A stretch of DNA of 5,826 nt from an uncultured Ruminococcus sp. (GTDB lineage: Bacteria; Bacillota; Clostridia; Oscillospirales; Ruminococcaceae): contig UQYK01000077.1 in the NCBI GenBank assembly GCA_900545285.1, positions 1 through 5,826 on the forward strand. The letters are read 5' to 3'. Both the position numbers and the translations under genes were made by a program. Each line of letters opens with the position of its first letter. The stretch's first letter is position 1. The notes beneath the pieces are model-generated. The model was given only the letters and a program-made list of their open reading frames with translations. It did no database searches and had not been told where the DNA came from. Shown here in pieces: positions 1 through 5,229 of the stretch.

Positions 1-55
1 CTGCAACAAAATTATGCTCGAAAATCCACACATATTTCTTGTGAAGACAGGTTCT
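1..55 (-). repeat. Left copy of a ~55-bp inverted repeat element, downstream of the minus-strand operon
   Basis: Positions 38-55 (CTTGTGAAGACAGGTTCT) are the exact reverse complement of 5772-5789. The outer part, 1-37, is diverged but homologous to the reverse complement of 5790-5826. Both contain, in the same order, TGCA, then CAAAATT, then a GC step, then CGAAAA, followed by 13-14 unconserved bases before the 18-bp core. The core touches the stop codon of the flavodoxin gene (TAA, 57-55), so the element starts where that gene ends and reads in the same orientation relative to transcription as the right copy. No GC-rich stem followed by a T-run is visible, so it is not an ordinary intrinsic terminator. 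It may be a dispersed intergenic repeat, a MITE-like end, or a repeat that broke the assembly. The element may extend beyond the window. Confidence 0.7.
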
Positions 56-531
56 TAAAGAGAATCTGCCCATCGCTTTAGCGCATCCACACTGAGGGAG
101 CCATTCAGCATCTGGCCGTTTTCAATTGTGGCAGAGTCAGAGACAGAGGGCTTTAAGTCAGAAGCCGTTTTTCCAAAGCCGCTTCTGCCGGATGTGGCAA
201 ACAGAATAATCCGCTTTCCGGAAAAATCGCCGCTTTCCAGGAATGTCTGAATGATTCTGGGCGCAGTATACCACCAGATCGGAAAGCCCAGGAAAATGGT
301 ATCATACTGGCTGAGATTCTTGCAGGTTTCTGCCATTTCCGGTCTTTCCTCCGGATGATTCATTTCCACAGAGCTGCGGCTCTTTTTGTTCATCCAGTTA
401 AGGTCTGCGTCTGTATACGGCTTTTCCGGACGAATTTCAAAGAGATCGGCATCTGCGGCTTCTGCCAGCAGACGGGCAGCATTTTCAGTAACACCGCTTG
501 CAGAAAAATAGGCAACAAGTTTTTGTTTCAT
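55..531 (-). CDS. Flavodoxin family protein (second flavodoxin of the operon)
   Basis: This is a 158-residue cytoplasmic flavodoxin-fold protein, predicted to bind FMN and act as a one- or two-electron carrier or small quinone/flavin reductase. The N-terminal strand leads into the FMN-phosphate loop S10-A-S-G-V-T15. A second FMN-contact segment follows (F83-P-I-W-W-Y-T, with W86, W87 and Y88 as candidate ring-stacking residues), then A112-T-S-G. The length fits a short-chain flavodoxin without extra domains. The start is ATG at 531-529, preceded by AGGAGG with an 8-nt spacer; it follows the CMD-cupin stop codon by only 3 nt, so translation is probably coupled. It is the last gene of the operon and its stop codon abuts the left repeat. 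It is paralogous to the flavodoxin at 1281-1793, sharing the WWYT segment, but clearly diverged. The redox partner and substrate cannot be told from sequence. Confidence 0.9.
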   Translation of the reverse strand: MKQKLVAYFSASGVTENAARLLAEAADADLFEIRPEKPYTDADLNWMNKKSRSSVEMNHPEERPEMAETCKNLSQYDTIFLGFPIWWYTAPRIIQTFLESGDFSGKRIILFATSGRSGFGKTASDLKPSVSDSATIENGQMLNGSLSVDALKRWADSL

Positions 532-534
532 GGA

Positions 535-1284
535 TTATTCCTCCTCTTCCAGTGCTGTGTACCAGGCATTCTCTACCGGTTCCAGCCATTCATTTGATGT
601 ATCTTCACCCGGGCATTCTACAGCAATGTGACTGAACCAGCTGTTCGCCTTTGCGCCGTGCCAGTGCTTGACTTCCGGCGGAATTGTAACCACATCACCA
701 GGCTCCAGGCTCTGTGCCGGCCTGCCTTCTTCCTGATACCAGCCCTCGCCGTCCACGCACAGCAGAATCTGTCCGCCGCCGGATGCAGCATGGTGGATGT
801 GCCAGTTGTTCCGACAGCCCGGCTCAAATGTAACATTTGCCAGGAAAACTGTCTTCTTGGGATCTGTCAGGGGCTTTAAATAAGACTGCCCGATAAAGTA
901 CTTGGCAAACGCCGTGTTCGGCTCGCCCTGACCGAAGAAACCGCCGTGTTCCTCAGGTGCTTCTGTATCGGCATAAACTTCTTTTGCCATGCGGAAGGCA
1001 GCCCACGCATTGGGCCATCCGGCATAGAAGGAAAGATGGGTGAGAATCTCCGCCATCTCTGTCCGGGTTACGCCGTTTGCTTTTGCTGTCTGCAAATGAT
1101 ATTGGAGGGAGTTGTCTGTAATGCCCTTGCTGATCAGCGCGGTCAGCGTTACAACGGAGCGTATTTTCAGAGAGAGCTTGTCCTCTCTGGACCAGACTTC
1201 TCCAAATAAAATGTCATCATTCAGCTGGGCAAACTTCGGTGCAAAGCTACCGAGACTGTCTCTTCCTGCGGTTTGTTTTTTCAT
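535..1284 (-). CDS. Carboxymuconolactone decarboxylase (CMD)-cupin two-domain fusion protein
   Basis: This is a 249-residue cytoplasmic protein with two domains. Residues about 25-105 form an all-helical CMD domain, with the signature S60-L-Q-Y-H-L, N70-G-V-T-R and L84-S-F-Y-A-G-W-P-N-A. It lacks the C-x-x-C of AhpD-type peroxidases, so a thiol-peroxidase role is unlikely. Residues about 145-225 form a cupin barrel with metal ligands H162-x-H164 (H165 adjacent) and a second-motif histidine at H207 or H209. The usual glutamate ligand of cupin motif 1 appears replaced by Q172. The reaction is unknown; CMD-cupin proteins are common beside oxidoreductases, and a CMD gene (yraC) lies in the B. subtilis AdhR neighbourhood. 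The start ATG (1284-1282) overlaps the upstream flavodoxin stop as ATGA, and its Shine-Dalgarno AAGGAGG is encoded by the K-G-G codons at that flavodoxin's end. The C-terminus is acidic (EEEE). Confidence 0.88.
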   Translation of the reverse strand: MKKQTAGRDSLGSFAPKFAQLNDDILFGEVWSREDKLSLKIRSVVTLTALISKGITDNSLQYHLQTAKANGVTRTEMAEILTHLSFYAGWPNAWAAFRMAKEVYADTEAPEEHGGFFGQGEPNTAFAKYFIGQSYLKPLTDPKKTVFLANVTFEPGCRNNWHIHHAASGGGQILLCVDGEGWYQEEGRPAQSLEPGDVVTIPPEVKHWHGAKANSWFSHIAVECPGEDTSNEWLEPVENAWYTALEEEE

Positions 1285-1793
1285 GATAAAGAGCCTCCTT
1301 TTTGCAATGAAACAATATCGTCAATCCATGTGTGAATTTCCTGGAGCGGTGTTTCCAATGTGTCACCGCCGGTGGAATCAAATCGGATTTCATGAGAGAG
1401 TACACATTTCGCACCAGGGCAGGCCTGCTCCATGTCTTTCAAAACATGCCCCGGCCAGCCGCCGTTGGTGGCAAAGGGAATGACCGTTTTTTCGGAAAGG
1501 TCATAGTTCTGGAAAAACGTGCGAACAGCCGGCGCCATGGTATACCACCAGGTAGGCGTGCCGATCAGAACGCAGCCATAGGCAGAGAGATCTGCTGAAA
1601 CAGGGACAATTTCCGGTGTATAGCCACTGTCTACCTCCCGTTTTCCCTGATTCACAATGGCATCATAGCTGCCGGTGTACGGAACGCGTGTCTGGATTTG
1701 TTCCATCTCTGTATGCAGCCTTTCCTGAATCATCTGCGCGATTCGCTTGGTATTGCCGTGTGCCTGAGAATAATACAAAATCAAAGTTTTCAT
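1281..1793 (-). CDS. Flavodoxin family protein (first flavodoxin of the operon)
   Basis: This is a 170-residue flavodoxin-fold protein, predicted cytoplasmic and FMN-binding. The first strand (K2-T-L-I-L-Y-Y) is followed by the phosphate loop S9-Q-A-H-G-N-T15. The FMN-stacking segment is G78-T-P-T-W-W-Y-T, with W82, W83 and Y84, and a third loop is A108-T-N-G-G. Two cysteines, C125 and C130, lie near the C-terminal helix; no cofactor role is evident. The likely role is electron transfer or reduction of a quinone, flavin or carbonyl-derived substrate. The start ATG (1793-1791) is preceded by AAGGA with a 10-nt spacer. It lies 63 nt after the DXS-family gene, and its TGA overlaps the CMD-cupin ATG. 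Its diverged paralogue is at the operon's end, so the two flavodoxins bracket the CMD-cupin gene. Confidence 0.9.
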   Translation of the reverse strand: MKTLILYYSQAHGNTKRIAQMIQERLHTEMEQIQTRVPYTGSYDAIVNQGKREVDSGYTPEIVPVSADLSAYGCVLIGTPTWWYTMAPAVRTFFQNYDLSEKTVIPFATNGGWPGHVLKDMEQACPGAKCVLSHEIRFDSTGGDTLETPLQEIHTWIDDIVSLQKGGSLS

Positions 1794-1820
1794 TTGCTCT
1801 TTTTCCTTCTTCTCAAATAA

Positions 1821-1845
1821 AATTGGTGCGCCAAAGCGATGCTTT
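1821..1845 (-). other. Small overlapping hairpins in the only real gap of the operon
   Basis: The 63-nt gap between the DXS-family gene and the flavodoxin holds two short, mutually exclusive stems when read on the minus strand. One is a 5-bp stem AAAGC/GCTTT with a 3-nt loop (1833-1845). The other is a 4-bp stem TTGG/CCAA with a 4-nt loop (1823-1834), followed by a T-rich stretch (TTTTATTT). The stems are too weak for confident termination, but they could give partial attenuation or an RNA-processing site separating the ThDP-enzyme message from the flavodoxin part. This is inference from sequence only. Confidence 0.2.
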
Positions 1846-1856
1846 TCTCCGGATGC

Positions 1857-3614
1857 TCAGGAGATAACCGCTTCGATATCGGCCACAATCTGTTCCGGTG
1901 TCAGATGATTTTCCTGGAGAACATCTTCCAGACGATAGCGATCCAGGAATTCTTTCTTTAAGCCAAAGTTTAAGACCTTTGTGTCCTCTGCGCCGTAGAA
2001 CCGTGCAATCTTCTCACCGAAGCCGCCGTCTAAGATGCCGTCTTCCAGCGTAACAATCACGCGGTGCTCCTGCTTCAAGGATTCCAGCAAATCCGTATCC
2101 TGTCCGGTGATAAACCGCGGATTAATCAGTGTAGGAGTCATTCCGGTTTTTTCTTCCAGGAGCTTTGCAGCAGCTTCGCCCATCTGGTAGAAATCGCCCA
2201 GTGCAAGGATTGCCACCTGACTGCCCTTTTGTGTCACCTGATACTGGTTCAGCTGGCTGTAGTCCTGTGCCGGCTGTGCGCCTGCCAGTAATACGCCGTT
2301 TGCCGGAACACGGATTGCAACCGGATGCGCGGTCTGCTTCATGCTCCATTCCAGCATTGCAAAATACTCTTCCTGGTTGGTGGGTGCCAGATAAACCATA
2401 TTGGGAATGTTGGAAATCAACGGAATATCATAGATGCCCAGGTGGGTAACATCATTCATGCCATAAACAGATGCGGCAAAAATCAGAACTGTAGCCGGAT
2501 TCTGGTTGATACACAGATCCTGGGAAAGCTGGTCAAAGGTACGCTGAATAAAGCTGCTGTAGGTGGCGAATACCGGTTTTCCGCCGGCTGCTGCAATACC
2601 GGAGGAGAGCGCAATGGCATGCTCCTCTGCAATGCCCACATCTACAAACTGACTGCCGGCCTCCTCCCGCTTTTCTGCGGTAAAGCCGAATACAGCGGGG
2701 ACAGCTGCGGTAACAGCAACCACTTTCGGATCCGCCTTCATCTTTTTCAGCAGGAAATCAGCGGTCATTGTGCCATAGTCTGGGCCGTCAAAGGAAACAG
2801 TGGACTTACCGGTTTCCAGATCAAACGGCATGCACCAGTGCCAGTTTTCCTTGTTCTGTTCTGCCAGCGCATAGCCCTTGCCCTTCTGGGTAACCATGTG
2901 TACCACAACCGGGTGATCAATGTCCTTGACTTCCTGGAGCATTGCGATCATTTCGCCGATGTCGTTTCCGTTTTTCACAAAGCGGTAATCCAGTCCCATG
3001 GCGCGGAAGAGATTGCACGGATGCTGTCCGTCTGTTTCCCGGAGCTGCCGCAGATTCTGATACAGTCCGCCGTGATTTTCTGCAATTGACATGTCATTGT
3101 CATTGACCAGAATGATGAAATTGCTGTGCAGTTCATAGGCAAAGTCCAGGCCTTCCAGTGCTTCGCCGCCGCTGAGGGAACCGTCCCCGATGACGGCAAT
3201 GACATTGCCGGATTCACCCTTTAAATCCCGTGCCTTTGCCAGGCCGGATGCCAGGCTTACAGAAGTGGAGGTGTGGCCGATGTTGAAGAAATCGTGTTCA
3301 CTTTCTTCCGGATTGGTGTAACCGGATACATCGTCATAGTGAGATTCTTTCAAAAAGGCTTCCCGTCGTCCGGTGAGCATCTTGTGGCAGTAGCTCTGGT
3401 GAGAAACGTCAAAGACAATCTTGTCCTTCGGGGAATCAAAGACATAGTGCATAGCAATGGTCGCTTCTACCATGCCCAGGTTCGGGCCGAAGTGGCCGCC
3501 GTGCCGGCTCAGCTTTTGCAGCAGTGCCGTCCGCATTTCAGCGGCCAGTGCGGTCATCTCTTCCAGAGACAGCTTTTTTACATCCTGGGGTGCGTTGATT
3601 TTCTCTAAATACAT
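1857..3614 (-). CDS. 1-deoxy-D-xylulose-5-phosphate synthase (DXS)-family ThDP enzyme, variant acceptor site
   Basis: This is a 585-residue homologue of DXS, the ThDP enzyme that joins pyruvate and glyceraldehyde-3-phosphate. Domain order is standard: ThDP-binding domain (about 1-270), transketolase pyrimidine-binding domain (about 280-440) and C-terminal domain (about 460-585). Conserved residues seen are H41 (E. coli H49), H72 (H80), G113-H-T-S-T-S, the ThDP-Mg motif G143-D-G ending at N171-D-N, H259 (H299), catalytic E330 (E370), Y352, R358 (R398) and H391 (H431). At the acceptor-phosphate arginines, however, A380 aligns with R420 and A438 with R478 (A-N-G instead of the usual YPRGN). N387 aligns with D427. 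The loop after NDN-MSIAEN is also about 30 residues shorter than in E. coli. The chosen ATG (3614-3612) has AGGAGG 7 nt upstream; an upstream in-frame TTG at 3656 has no ribosome binding site. It overlaps the MerR gene by 10 nt. Automated annotation would say DXS; I infer a different acceptor, and a housekeeping role is not excluded. Confidence 0.88.
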   Translation of the reverse strand: MYLEKINAPQDVKKLSLEEMTALAAEMRTALLQKLSRHGGHFGPNLGMVEATIAMHYVFDSPKDKIVFDVSHQSYCHKMLTGRREAFLKESHYDDVSGYTNPEESEHDFFNIGHTSTSVSLASGLAKARDLKGESGNVIAVIGDGSLSGGEALEGLDFAYELHSNFIILVNDNDMSIAENHGGLYQNLRQLRETDGQHPCNLFRAMGLDYRFVKNGNDIGEMIAMLQEVKDIDHPVVVHMVTQKGKGYALAEQNKENWHWCMPFDLETGKSTVSFDGPDYGTMTADFLLKKMKADPKVVAVTAAVPAVFGFTAEKREEAGSQFVDVGIAEEHAIALSSGIAAAGGKPVFATYSSFIQRTFDQLSQDLCINQNPATVLIFAASVYGMNDVTHLGIYDIPLISNIPNMVYLAPTNQEEYFAMLEWSMKQTAHPVAIRVPANGVLLAGAQPAQDYSQLNQYQVTQKGSQVAILALGDFYQMGEAAAKLLEEKTGMTPTLINPRFITGQDTDLLESLKQEHRVIVTLEDGILDGGFGEKIARFYGAEDTKVLNFGLKKEFLDRYRLEDVLQENHLTPEQIVADIEAVIS

Positions 3615-4027
3615 GGTGGTTCCTCCTGTTCTGATGCGGTTTCCTTGTCTGCACAATCCCAGGTGAGAACACCGGTTTGTGCTGCGATTTCATAGCGGCT
3701 GATCTTATAGTTCAGGCGCTTGAGGGTAGTATCAATTTTTTTTCTTTGCTCTAAGAGAGATTCCCGCTGTTCCTCCAGCAGCTGCAGCCTTGCCGGAATG
3801 GTGGAGTCTCCCTCCTGCGTCAGCCGGACATATTCGATCATGGCTTCTACCGGGAGACCGGCACTGCGCATACACAGCGCCAGCTCCACCCATCCCAGAT
3901 CCGATTCCTGATAGTTCCGGATGCCGCCGGCAGTGCGCGTCACAGGCGGAATCATGCCGACCCGTTCGTAATAGCGCAGTGTGTCCTGGCGTATGCCGAA
4001 CTTTTCACTTACTTCTTTAATGGTCAA
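3605..4027 (-). CDS. MerR-family transcriptional regulator, AdhR/NmlR type
   Basis: This 140-residue regulator heads the minus-strand operon. Residues 1-70 form a MerR winged helix-turn-helix, with T16-L-R-Y-Y-E-R, G24-M-I-P-P-V and G34-G-I-R-N-Y as signatures. Residues about 78-115 form the long dimerisation helix (coiled coil, rich in E, Q, R and L). C52, in the segment L51-C-M-R-S-A-G-L-P, coincides in position and context with the cysteine of B. subtilis AdhR that senses aldehydes and other electrophiles. Two further cysteines lie in a C-terminal tail (C125, C139). There is no metal-binding loop of the CueR or ZntR kind. The start is TTG at 4027: no in-frame ATG or GTG lies nearby, MTIKEV is the usual family N-terminus, and GGTGAT 6 nt upstream is a plausible ribosome binding site. 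Its stop lies 10 nt inside the next gene. It probably activates its own operon by untwisting the 19-bp-spacer promoter. Confidence 0.92.
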   Translation of the reverse strand: MTIKEVSEKFGIRQDTLRYYERVGMIPPVTRTAGGIRNYQESDLGWVELALCMRSAGLPVEAMIEYVRLTQEGDSTIPARLQLLEEQRESLLEQRKKIDTTLKRLNYKISRYEIAAQTGVLTWDCADKETASEQEEPPCI

Positions 4028-4062
4028 AAACGCATCACCATCCTTTCGTGCTATCTGCTGTT

Positions 4063-4093
4063 ATTATATACCTTGGAGTTGACTCTAAGTCAA
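4063..4093 (-). promoter_or_regulatory. MerR-type promoter with 19-bp spacer for the minus-strand operon
   Basis: Read on the minus strand, the -35 box is TTGACT (4093-4088) and the -10 box is TATAAT (4068-4063). The spacer is exactly 19 bp (4087-4069), the overlong spacing typical of MerR-activated promoters. A frame-shifted TATATA two bases earlier would give 17 bp, so some basal activity is possible. The predicted transcription start is near 4056, leaving a short leader of about 30 nt before the TTG start codon of the MerR gene. Confidence 0.85.
4072..4089 (-). promoter_or_regulatory. MerR/AdhR-type operator dyad inside the promoter spacer
   Basis: The minus strand reads CTTAGAGTCAACTCCAAG, an 8-2-8 inverted repeat in which 7 of 8 positions pair. 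It fills the region between the -35 and -10 boxes. AdhR/NmlR-type regulators use CTTAAAG-N4-CTTTAAG-like sites at this position, so the first gene of the operon is the probable binding protein and the operon is probably autoregulated. Confidence 0.85.
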
Positions 4094-4173
4094 GAGAAAA
4101 ACAGGAAGATCAGCGATTTCTTATAAAATAAAATGGTTACACATGCGAAATTTGTGAATGCTGTCCGAATCTC

Positions 4174-4202
4174 TTGACAGGTTTTTGATTTTCTGGTATG
4201 AT
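4174..4202 (+). promoter_or_regulatory. Sigma-A-type promoter of the LysR-yfcE group
   Basis: The -35 box is a perfect TTGACA (4174-4179) and the -10 box is TATGAT (4197-4202), separated by 17 bp. The predicted start is near 4209, giving a leader of about 76 nt before the LysR start codon. It faces away from the MerR-type promoter; the two -35 boxes are 80 bp apart across an AT-rich stretch (4094-4173) in which I see no gene. Confidence 0.8.
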
Positions 4203-4208
4203 GCAGTA

Positions 4209-4244
4209 GGGAATAGTTCGGCAGAACGGTTCCCGTCAGCCGAA
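4209..4244 (+). promoter_or_regulatory. Dyad / alternative hairpins at the start of the LysR leader
   Basis: GGGAA (4209-4213) pairs with TTCCC (4230-4234), and inside it GTTC (4216-4219) pairs with GAAC (4224-4227) around a GGCA loop, with a 2x2 internal loop between. A competing stem pairs TTCGGC (4217-4222) with GCCGAA (4239-4244). As DNA, the dyad sits at the predicted transcription start and could be an autorepression site for the LysR protein. As RNA, it could form two exclusive structures in the leader. The sequence does not decide between these. The LysR ribosome binding site AAGGAGG (4271-4277) lies clear of both stems. Confidence 0.4.
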
Positions 4245-4285
4245 GGAATTTTTGTTGAAGCCGGCAGCAGAAGGAGGCCTTTTAC

Positions 4286-5197
4286 ATGACATTGCAGCAG
4301 CTGCGGTATGCCGTTGTCACGGCAGAAAACAGAACGGTCAGTGAGGCGGCAGATGCCCTTTATATTGCCCAGCCCAGCCTGACAAAGGCGCTGAAGGAAT
4401 TGGAGCGTGAAATGGGAATTACCATTTTTCACCGTACCAATAAGGGTATTACAGTCTCGAAGGACGGCGAGGTTTTCCTGGGCTATGCCCGGCAGGTACT
4501 GGAACAGGCAGCCCTGATTGAGGAAAAATATCTCTCACATTCCGGGGGAAAGCAGGAGTTTTGCGTTTCCACCCAGCATTATGCATTTGCCGTCAATGCG
4601 TTTGTAGATCTGATCGGGGCATACGGCAGTGATAACTACGATTTCAGCCTGCGGGAAACACAGACGTATGAAATCATTGAAGATGTGGCAAATATGAAAA
4701 GTGAAATCGGGATACTGTACCTGAATCCCTTCAATGAAACGGTAATCCGGAAAATTCTCAAATCCAACGATCTGGTTTTTACAGAATTGTTTGTGGCAAA
4801 GCCCCACATCTTCATCTGCAAGCAAAATCCTCTGGCGCAAAAAGCTTCTGTTACCATGGAGGATTTAAAGCCGTATCCGTATCTCTCTTTTGAACAGGGC
4901 GAACACAATTCGTTCTATTATTCGGAGGAAATTTTCAGTACCGAAATCCGTCCGAAAAATATCCGCGTCCGGGATCGGGCCACATTGTTTAACCTGCTGA
5001 TTGGCCTGAACGGCTATACAGTTTGCAGCGGCATTATTGATGAGGAACTAAACGATAAGAACATCATTGCAGTTCCGCTGGACGAAGAAGGGGAGATGCA
5101 CATTGGCTATATCACCCGGCGGCGGTCTGTTCCCAGCCGTCTGGGAAGTATATATCTGGAAGCACTGAAACAAAACGTAACCAAATCCCGGTCATAA
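4286..5197 (+). CDS. LysR-family transcriptional regulator
   Basis: This is a 303-residue regulator of standard LysR length. Residues 1-60 form the winged helix-turn-helix: V18-S-E-A-A-D-A-L-Y-I-A-Q-P-S-L-T-K-A is the recognition helix-turn-helix, then L36-K-E-L-E-R-E-M-G-I and F48-H-R-T-N-K-G-I-T-V. A linker helix covers about 61-88. A periplasmic-binding-protein-like effector domain covers about 90-297, with S95-T-Q-H-Y at the position where CysB-like proteins bind ligand, E205-G-E and G247-T-V-C-S-G. The effector cannot be named. The start ATG is preceded by AAGGAGG with an 8-nt spacer. The gene is divergent from the MerR-led operon, the classic LysR layout, but that operon has its own MerR operator. 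The LysR protein may therefore act on itself and yfcE, add control to the operon, or act elsewhere. A terminator-like hairpin overlaps its stop codon. Confidence 0.93.
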   Translation: MTLQQLRYAVVTAENRTVSEAADALYIAQPSLTKALKELEREMGITIFHRTNKGITVSKDGEVFLGYARQVLEQAALIEEKYLSHSGGKQEFCVSTQHYAFAVNAFVDLIGAYGSDNYDFSLRETQTYEIIEDVANMKSEIGILYLNPFNETVIRKILKSNDLVFTELFVAKPHIFICKQNPLAQKASVTMEDLKPYPYLSFEQGEHNSFYYSEEIFSTEIRPKNIRVRDRATLFNLLIGLNGYTVCSGIIDEELNDKNIIAVPLDEEGEMHIGYITRRRSVPSRLGSIYLEALKQNVTKSRS

Positions 5198-5207
5198 GGG
5201 ATTTTTT
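5183..5207 (+). terminator. Weak intrinsic terminator-like hairpin over the LysR stop codon
   Basis: AAATCCC (5183-5189) pairs perfectly with GGGATTT (5198-5204) over an 8-nt loop that contains the TAA stop; the descending arm runs into a T6 tract (5202-5207). The stem has 7 bp but only 3 G-C pairs, so partial termination is more likely than a full stop. It would lower yfcE expression relative to the LysR gene. Confidence 0.45.
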
Positions 5208-5229
5208 CTGGGAAAGGAAGGATCAGAAT

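Noticed and set aside
2325..3089. 254-residue plus-strand open frame opposite the DXS-family gene
   Set aside because: It lies wholly antisense to a well-conserved enzyme, has no recognisable domain, and shows the composition expected of a shadow frame.
3615..3656. Upstream TTG start adding 14 residues to the DXS-family protein
   Set aside because: No ribosome binding site precedes it, while ATG at 3614 has AGGAGG at ideal spacing and matches the family N-terminus.
4142..4160. Imperfect dyad around GCGAAATTTGTG upstream of the LysR -35 box, considered as a LysR binding site
   Set aside because: Only about six of nine positions pair and the T-N11-A spacing of LysR sites is not met; too weak to annotate.
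4028..4285. Riboswitch or small RNA gene in the divergent intergenic region
   Set aside because: Leaders are short (about 30 and 76 nt) and show no known riboswitch core; only the small alternative hairpins were kept.
4121..4432. 103-residue minus-strand open frame covering the LysR promoter and the LysR N-terminus
   Set aside because: It is antisense to the LysR helix-turn-helix coding region and covers a convincing promoter and leader; no family signature.
5130..5147. 7-bp stem TTCCCAG/CTGGGAA with a 4-nt loop
   Set aside because: It lies inside the LysR coding region (residues near 282-287) with no T-run after it; probably chance in coding sequence.
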